This document shows positions 5,927 through 10,426 of a stretch of 10,426 bases of DNA, in pieces (positions within the stretch are counted from its first letter, which is position 1; the number at the start of each line of letters is the position of its first letter). The DNA is taken from NCBI GenBank assembly GCA_947446155.1, contig CANFFZ010000072.1, positions 1-10,426 on the forward strand. Reading direction: 5' to 3'. A program made the translations under genes and the position numbers. The stretch comes from Chloroflexota bacterium. Lineage in GTDB: Bacteria; Chloroflexota; Dehalococcoidia; UBA2979. The notes under the pieces were generated by a model that was not told the origin of the DNA, ran no database searches, and saw only the letters and a program-made list of their open reading frames with translations.

Positions 5927-8900
5927 TCAGTCTGCCGTGGGGCGGATCAGCGAGGTATGAACGTGCTTCTCCACGTGGACGCGCGAGGGCAGGCGCTCCG
6001 ACAACTCCTCGACGTGGGAGATGACGCCGACCATCCGGTTGCCGTCTACGAGCGCCTCCAGGCCCTGCACCGCGAGGTCGAGGGACTCTGCGTCCAGCGA
6101 GCCGAAGCCCTCGTCCAGGAAGAGGGATTCGAGGGCGACCGCCCCGCCGGTGCCGGAGATCTCCGGCAGGTGCTCAGACAGTGACAGTGCGAGGGCAAGC
6201 GAGGCAAGGAAAGTTTCGCCGCCGGAGAGAGTCTTTACCGATCGTCGCTCGTCGCCGTTCTGATGGTCGAGCACGAGGAAGTCACCCTTCGCCGTCTGGA
6301 GTTCGTACCGGCCGGTCGAGAACTGCATGAGCCGCAGCGAGGCGTCGCGCGCGAGCAGTTCGAGCGATTCGCTGAGCAGGAAGTCGACGAAGTGGTCGCT
6401 GCGCAACTCCGTGTGGAGTTCCGTCGCCAGCCGGTGGCGCGCCTCGTGCGTGGCGATCTCGGCGACGCTGGCGGCGGCCTGCTCGGCCTGCTGCTCCGCC
6501 TGCACGACAGCCTGACCGAGGGCACCCGCGCGGAGCGTCGCGTCCTGCTGCCCGGCCTGGTGCTCGCGCTGCGCCGTCGCAAGCGCTGCCTTGGAGGGTG
6601 CCCCTTCGCCCAGGACATCGCGCCAGGTCCTCGCGAGCGCATCGACCGCTTGCTGCTCGGCCGTGCGCTGGACCGCAACCCGCGCGGCCCGCTCGCGCTC
6701 GTCGGTCTGGGCGACATCGAGGGCAGTGCGAGCGGCGACAGCGGAGGCCTCAGCAGCGGCACACGCCGCGCGTGCATCCGCGATCGCAGCATCGAGGGAC
6801 GTCGCCAGCGCAACCGCCTGCTCGGCAGTAGCGAAGGCTCGGTGGACGGCGGCCGAGTCGCCCTCAACAGTACCGAGAGCAGCGAGGCGTTCCGCTGCAC
6901 CTTGATCATGGTCGCGGGTGGTCCGGAGGGACTGTTCGCGCAGAGCGACCTCGCGCTGTGCGGCGTCTGCCTCGTGCTTCGCGCCATCGAAGGCACTGGC
7001 AGCCGTCCGCGCCGCGAGGTCAGCGGCGGCAGCCACCGCGATGGCACGGGTGAGCGCAACCGGCGACGCGGCGGGCTCGCCCGCAGACGGTGTGGCTCCC
7101 AGCGGCCCGAGGGCCACATCGAAAGCGCGTGCGGCGGTCGAGGCCCGCTCGGCGGCCTGTTCCGCACGGGTGGCGCGGGCCTCGGCCTGCTCGGCTGCCT
7201 TCGCCTCGCGCTGCGCCTGCTTCGGCAGGTCGAGCGCCGTGACTCCAAGCGCTTTCACTTCGCCCTCGATCTCGGCACGGCGTGCGGTCGCCATGGCGAG
7301 CGCATCGGCACGCGCCTCGACACGTTCCGCGGCGACGGCCGATGTTGAGGTGGCGGTGGAGACCACTGCCGCGGCTGCTCGGAGAATGCGTTCCGCTTCC
7401 GCGACGGCGCGTTCAGCCGCGTCGAAGTCGGCCTTGGCGTGCCTGGGCGCGGCGGTCAGGATGTCGCCACAGATCGGGCAGCGGTCGCCCTTCTTCAGGC
7501 CACGCGACAGATCGGCGGCCGCGTTCGCGCGACGCGCGGCCTCGGCCTTCTCACGCGCAGCCGAGACAACCCGCTCGGCGGCGGCATGCGCCTTTGTGGC
7601 GGCGGTGGCGTCTCGCGTCGCGGCCTTCGCGTCACGGACTGCCTCGACGTGGGCGAGGCCGGCGAGGCGTTCTGTCTCCGCCTCACCCACGAGGCGCGCC
7701 GCGATCTGTTCGATGGCGAGCGCGCGCGCTTGCGACTCGTGCGATTCCTTGCGCGCAGCGACGACCTCGGCGGTCATTGCGAGGGCCTCGGCCTGCCGCT
7801 GGTCGCGCGCAGCAACTGCGGCAGCGGCGGCATCGATGACCTGTGCTGCAGCGGACTCGGCTTTCGTCCGAGCCTGCTGCAGCGCGCGTTCCGCCTGCTT
7901 CGAGGCACGCACTGCAGCGGCGGCACCGGCCTCGGCAGTGGCGTGGTCGCGCTCAGCGGTTGCGAGGGCGGTGCGCGCTGCCTCGACGTCGCGCAGCGCC
8001 GCGTCGCGCTGGTCGAGGAGCGCGACCTGGACGCGAAGCGCCTCGTGCGCCTCGCGGTCGTAGGAAAGGGCGGCACGATCTGCCTCGGCTGTGGCGGCCT
8101 GACGTTGCGCGTCGACGGCTGCGTGGTGCGCAGCATCGAGGGCCAGGCGCGCGGTCTGCGTCGCTTGTGCAGCGCGCTCGCCCTCTGCGGTCGCCTCAGT
8201 CGCGGCCAGTCGCGCCGCTTCGAAGGTCCGCCAGCAGTCGGCGAGGCCGCGCAGCACCTCGAAACGAGTGGTGAGCGCCTCTAGGCGCGCACGGGCGGCG
8301 ACCTCGTCCGCGCGGAGGGCCGCGATCCGCTCGGGCGTCGCGAGGTCGAGCGAGGCAAGTTGCGCGCGCAGGCTGTCCGCGGCCACTTTCGCCGCGCTGG
8401 CGCGGGTCCCGGCGATCTGACGCGCCGTCTCGTAGACATCGAGGCCAATCAGACGCGAGAGGATCTCACGGCGGTCGCGCGGTTCACCTCGAAGAAACGC
8501 GTCGAAGGCGCCCTGCGGCAGCACCATCGTGCGGGTGAAGGTCGCGTAGTCCATGCCGAGCAGGCGTTCGATGTGCGTCTTCACCTCGGTGGTGCGGTCG
8601 GCGATCGGCTCCCACTCGCCTGAGGCGTCGCGACGCTCGAGGCGCACCGCGCCCGGACCCTTCGTCAGTGCGCGGCGCGCGACCTGGTAGCGACGGCCAC
8701 GCGTCTCGAACTCGAGTTTGACGTGCATCGAGGTTTCGCCCTGCGAGATCAGCTGGCCCACGCTGGTGCCCACGCGCGGTACCTGGCCGAAGAGCGCCCA
8801 GGTCATGGCGTCCAGCAATGAGGACTTACCGGCGCCGGTGGGGCCGGTGATCACAAACAGTCGTCGCCCCTCGAAGTCGAGCGTGGCCTGCTCACGGAAC

Positions 8901-8938
8901 GCCGTGAACCCCTGCAGTTCGAGGCGGACGGGCCTCAC
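5927..8938 (-). CDS. sbcC: SbcC, ATPase subunit of the SbcCD (Mre11-Rad50-type) nuclease
   Basis: A 1003-residue SMC-like ATPase, a typical SbcC length, that works with SbcD to process DNA ends and hairpins at repair or stalled replication sites. The N-terminal half-domain has Walker A GPTGAGKSS (32-40, K38) and the Q-loop LPQGAF (Q142). Long Ala/Glu/Arg-rich coiled-coil arms (about 185-480 and 500-870) flank a zinc-hook C487-P-I-C490. The C-terminal half-domain has the signature LSGGE (904-908), Walker B LFLDEGFGSLD (D942-E943), and the H-loop H975. No key residue is missing and the frame is unbroken. The GTG at 8938 is chosen because homology begins exactly there (RPVRLELQGFTAF) and GGGAG lies six bases upstream; reading further upstream in this frame gives only Arg/Pro/Thr-rich sequence that overlaps sbcD. 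It follows sbcD by 13 bases, so the two are surely cotranscribed. Confidence 0.97.
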   Translation of the reverse strand: MRPVRLELQGFTAFREQATLDFEGRRLFVITGPTGAGKSSLLDAMTWALFGQVPRVGTSVGQLISQGETSMHVKLEFETRGRRYQVARRALTKGPGAVRLERRDASGEWEPIADRTTEVKTHIERLLGMDYATFTRTMVLPQGAFDAFLRGEPRDRREILSRLIGLDVYETARQIAGTRASAAKVAADSLRAQLASLDLATPERIAALRADEVAARARLEALTTRFEVLRGLADCWRTFEAARLAATEATAEGERAAQATQTARLALDAAHHAAVDAQRQAATAEADRAALSYDREAHEALRVQVALLDQRDAALRDVEAARTALATAERDHATAEAGAAAAVRASKQAERALQQARTKAESAAAQVIDAAAAAVAARDQRQAEALAMTAEVVAARKESHESQARALAIEQIAARLVGEAETERLAGLAHVEAVRDAKAATRDATAATKAHAAAERVVSAAREKAEAARRANAAADLSRGLKKGDRCPICGDILTAAPRHAKADFDAAERAVAEAERILRAAAAVVSTATSTSAVAAERVEARADALAMATARRAEIEGEVKALGVTALDLPKQAQREAKAAEQAEARATRAEQAAERASTAARAFDVALGPLGATPSAGEPAASPVALTRAIAVAAAADLAARTAASAFDGAKHEADAAQREVALREQSLRTTRDHDQGAAERLAALGTVEGDSAAVHRAFATAEQAVALATSLDAAIADARAACAAAEASAVAARTALDVAQTDERERAARVAVQRTAEQQAVDALARTWRDVLGEGAPSKAALATAQREHQAGQQDATLRAGALGQAVVQAEQQAEQAAASVAEIATHEARHRLATELHTELRSDHFVDFLLSESLELLARDASLRLMQFSTGRYELQTAKGDFLVLDHQNGDERRSVKTLSGGETFLASLALALSLSEHLPEISGTGGAVALESLFLDEGFGSLDAESLDLAVQGLEALVDGNRMVGVISHVEELSERLPSRVHVEKHVHTSLIRPTAD

Positions 8939-8944
8939 GCCCGG

Positions 8945-8949
8945 CTCCC
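8945..8949 (-). promoter_or_regulatory. Ribosome binding site of sbcC
   Basis: GGGAG six bases before the GTG at 8938, within the 13-base gap after the sbcD stop. It supports the GTG start and suggests coupled translation with sbcD. Confidence 0.7.
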
Positions 8950-8951
8950 GG

Positions 8952-10115
8952 TCATGTCTGCGCCGTCGCTTCCTCCACGACCTCGCGGAACAGGGCGACG
9001 AGGTCGGGCGCCGGTTCCTTGCCGTGGGAGGAGGTGTAGTAACGGGTAAACTGCTCGGCGGGCTTGAGGTGTTTGAACTCGGGGTCAGCGAGCGTCCGCT
9101 CCTCGTGTGCCACTTCGACGCGCACGTCGACGCAGTTGGCGAGGGCCTCACGCACCCGGGGCGCGATCCCCGTCTCGTAGGCATCGAGGCACACGACCGC
9201 GCGAATGTACGCATCCGGCCGCGCGAGGCCCTGCGCGATGACCTCGTCCAGCGTGCCGCGCACCTCGATGAGGGGCCGGCCCGAGGTGAACGGGACGAAC
9301 TCGCGCTGCACGGGGCGGCCTGGATGGGCCTCGACGATCCAGGCGCCCTTCTGCTGGTCGCGTTCGCCGAAGTCCATCTGGAGCAGCGAGCCGGAGTAGG
9401 CGGCGGGCGAGGGGGTACCGACGATGTCCTGCGGCTGGTGGACGTGGCCGAGCGCGGAGTAGTGCGCGTTCGTCGGGATCGCGGTGGGTGGCACGGCGTA
9501 GGTCTGGCCGATGTGCAGCCGGCGCTCGGAGCCATCGGTCATCGCGATCTGCGCGCCGTCCACGAACACGTGCGACGCGAGAATGTTCACGGTCTCCGGC
9601 GTGAACGCCTTCGCGACGTGTCGGTACAACTCCGACAGTTGCCCCGCATACCCCTGGAACGCCTCCTCGCGCGGGCCAAGGATGGCCTCGAGGTCGGCGG
9701 CGCGCCCCTCGGGCACCCACGGGATCGCGGCGATCTTCGCGGTCTCGCCGCCGCACTCGATGGTGATGACGCCGCCATCCTCCAGGTCGCGGACAGCCGA
9801 CTGCACATGGACACCGAGCAACTCCGCGAGTCTCCCCAGCGCGTCGAGGCGGCGCGGGTGGTCGTGGTTGCCGGCGATCAGTACGACCTCGACCTTTGCC
9901 TCGACGAGGGCGCGGAGAGTCGTTGTGAGCAGCCGCTCGGCCTCGGGCGGTGGCGAAGTCGAGTCGTAGATGTCGCCGCAGACGAGGACGACATCGACGC
10001 TTCGATCACGCGCGATGGCGCAGAGCTCAGCCAGCACCGCTTCGAACTCGACGGTGCGACTGCGACCGCGAATCGTGCGGCCGAGGTGCCAGTCGGCGGT
10101 GTGCAGGAAGCGCAC
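8952..10115 (-). CDS. sbcD: SbcD, nuclease subunit of the SbcCD complex
   Basis: A 387-residue Mre11-type calcineurin-like metallophosphoesterase, of normal SbcD length. With SbcC it gives ATP-dependent double-strand exonuclease and hairpin endonuclease activity. The metal-binding motifs are complete: D8-W-H10 (TADWHLG), G47-D48 (CGDIYD), GNHDH (82-86), H182 in ASHVF, and GHVH (223-226). The C-terminal third is the capping and SbcC-contact region. The GTG at 10115 is preferred because the family N-terminus RFLHTADWHLGR begins there and GGAGG lies seven bases upstream; the in-frame extension to 10232 would overlap the HerA-like gene and is Arg-rich. It sits 2 bases after the HerA-like stop and 13 bases before sbcC, in a tight operon. 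The DWHLGRTIRGRSR form recalls SbcD of Actinobacteria and Chloroflexota. Confidence 0.97.
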   Translation of the reverse strand: MRFLHTADWHLGRTIRGRSRTVEFEAVLAELCAIARDRSVDVVLVCGDIYDSTSPPPEAERLLTTTLRALVEAKVEVVLIAGNHDHPRRLDALGRLAELLGVHVQSAVRDLEDGGVITIECGGETAKIAAIPWVPEGRAADLEAILGPREEAFQGYAGQLSELYRHVAKAFTPETVNILASHVFVDGAQIAMTDGSERRLHIGQTYAVPPTAIPTNAHYSALGHVHQPQDIVGTPSPAAYSGSLLQMDFGERDQQKGAWIVEAHPGRPVQREFVPFTSGRPLIEVRGTLDEVIAQGLARPDAYIRAVVCLDAYETGIAPRVREALANCVDVRVEVAHEERTLADPEFKHLKPAEQFTRYYTSSHGKEPAPDLVALFREVVEEATAQT

Positions 10116-10117
10116 GC

Positions 10118-10426
10118 CTAGTCCTCCGGATCGCCGACGTCGAAGCGACGGAGCAGTCGAGGCACCGGCGCCGGCTCGCCGCCCTCGTCGGTCGGGGCGA
10201 CCTCGGAGGCGCGCGTCGCCCATGCGGGCCACGGGAACTCCAGGAGCAGCGGGACGGGGATCTCCGGCTGCGCCACGATCATCGAGCCGGGCTTCAGCAG
10301 CGCCGCGCGCTTCTGCGTGGTGGGCGTGAGGTAGCGGTACTCGTTGCGCTGCGCCTCGGCGGGGTCGAGGCGGCCGACGACGCGGAACGCGGCGTTCGCG
10401 ACGATGCGTGGCTCCACCTCGGAGGC
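10118..10426 (-). CDS. HerA-like ATP-binding protein (DUF87 type), C-terminal fragment
   Basis: Only the last 102 residues are in the window; the frame is open to the right edge, so the start and the Walker motifs lie outside. The visible part matches my memory of the conserved tail of HerA-like DUF87 ATPases found beside sbc[18 protein letters not shown], then a [17 protein letters not shown] strand and an FPWPAWATR motif, ending in a variable acidic tail. HerA-type proteins are hexameric DNA translocases that work with nucleases in end resection. The stop TAG lies 2 bases before the sbcD start, and its 3' end contains the sbcD ribosome site region, so translation is probably coupled. The call rests on C-terminal similarity and on context, not on the ATPase motifs. 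Confidence 0.75.
   Translation of the reverse strand, partial: ASEVEPRIVANAAFRVVGRLDPAEAQRNEYRYLTPTTQKRAALLKPGSMIVAQPEIPVPLLLEFPWPAWATRASEVAPTDEGGEPAPVPRLLRRFDVGDPED
10123..10127 (-). promoter_or_regulatory. Ribosome binding site of sbcD
   Basis: GGAGG seven bases before the GTG at 10115, lying inside the last codons of the HerA-like gene. It decides the sbcD start against the longer in-frame reading from 10232. Confidence 0.8.

Noticed and set aside
6263..8063. Long plus-strand open frames (361 and 381 codons) opposite the sbcC coiled-coil region
   Set aside because: The Ala/Arg-rich coiled-coil coding sequence suppresses stop codons on the other strand. The products are low-complexity Arg/Ser/Ala sequence.
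8939..9535. A 199-residue N-terminal extension of SbcC
   Set aside because: It overlaps sbcD in another frame and is Arg/Pro/Thr-rich. SbcC homology starts exactly at the GTG at 8938, which has a good ribosome site.
8718..10121. Plus-strand open frame of 467 codons opposite sbcD and the sbcC start
   Set aside because: It is fully antisense to well-supported sbcD with all nuclease motifs, and it has no domain or motif of its own.
10116..10232. A 39-residue N-terminal extension of SbcD
   Set aside because: It is Arg-rich, overlaps the HerA-like reading frame, and precedes the family N-terminus that begins at the GTG at 10115 behind GGAGG.
1..10426. CRISPR array, insertion sequence, classical intrinsic terminator or toxin-antitoxin pair
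   Set aside because: No regularly spaced direct repeats, no transposase or terminal repeats, no stem followed by a T-run, and no small paired genes were found on either strand.

Overview
The window is GC-rich (roughly two thirds G+C by eye) and densely coded. Several genes start with GTG behind a strong Shine-Dalgarno (SD) sequence, and the one tRNA has its CCA encoded. The gene content is a bacterial cytochrome P450, a phosphotriesterase-like protein, and a HerA-like/SbcD/SbcC run. This fits an actinobacterium or a member of the Chloroflexota (Dehalococcoidia-like). I cannot separate these two from the sequence alone. No transposase, integrase, phage gene or CRISPR array is visible, so this reads as an ordinary chromosomal segment.

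Left block (1-4786, all minus strand, read right to left): a membrane-anchored endonuclease/exonuclease/phosphatase (EEP) protein, a metallo-beta-lactamase-fold hydrolase, a phosphotriesterase-like metallohydrolase, an alpha/beta hydrolase, and a cytochrome P450 that runs off the left edge. Gaps of 28-86 bases on one strand suggest a single operon, with the last four genes the most tightly linked. Three unrelated hydrolase folds beside a P450 look like a small catabolic or detoxification pathway, probably for a lactone, ester or hydrophobic substrate. The substrate is not known.

Middle (4787-5803): a 194-base divergent intergenic region carries a hairpin over the EEP start, a TATCAT box and an imperfect dyad. 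It is followed on the plus strand by an unrecognised polytopic membrane protein. A short G-rich gap with a canonical G-quadruplex pattern separates that gene from the convergent genes to its right.

Right block (5804-10426, all minus strand): the C-terminal end of a HerA-like ATP-binding protein, sbcD, sbcC, then tRNA-Lys(TTT). HerA-like, SbcD and SbcC are almost contiguous (2 and 13 bases apart) and probably form a DNA end-processing operon. The nuclease SbcD and the long coiled-coil ATPase SbcC form the Mre11-Rad50-type complex. The HerA-like ATPase is a plausible DNA-translocating partner.
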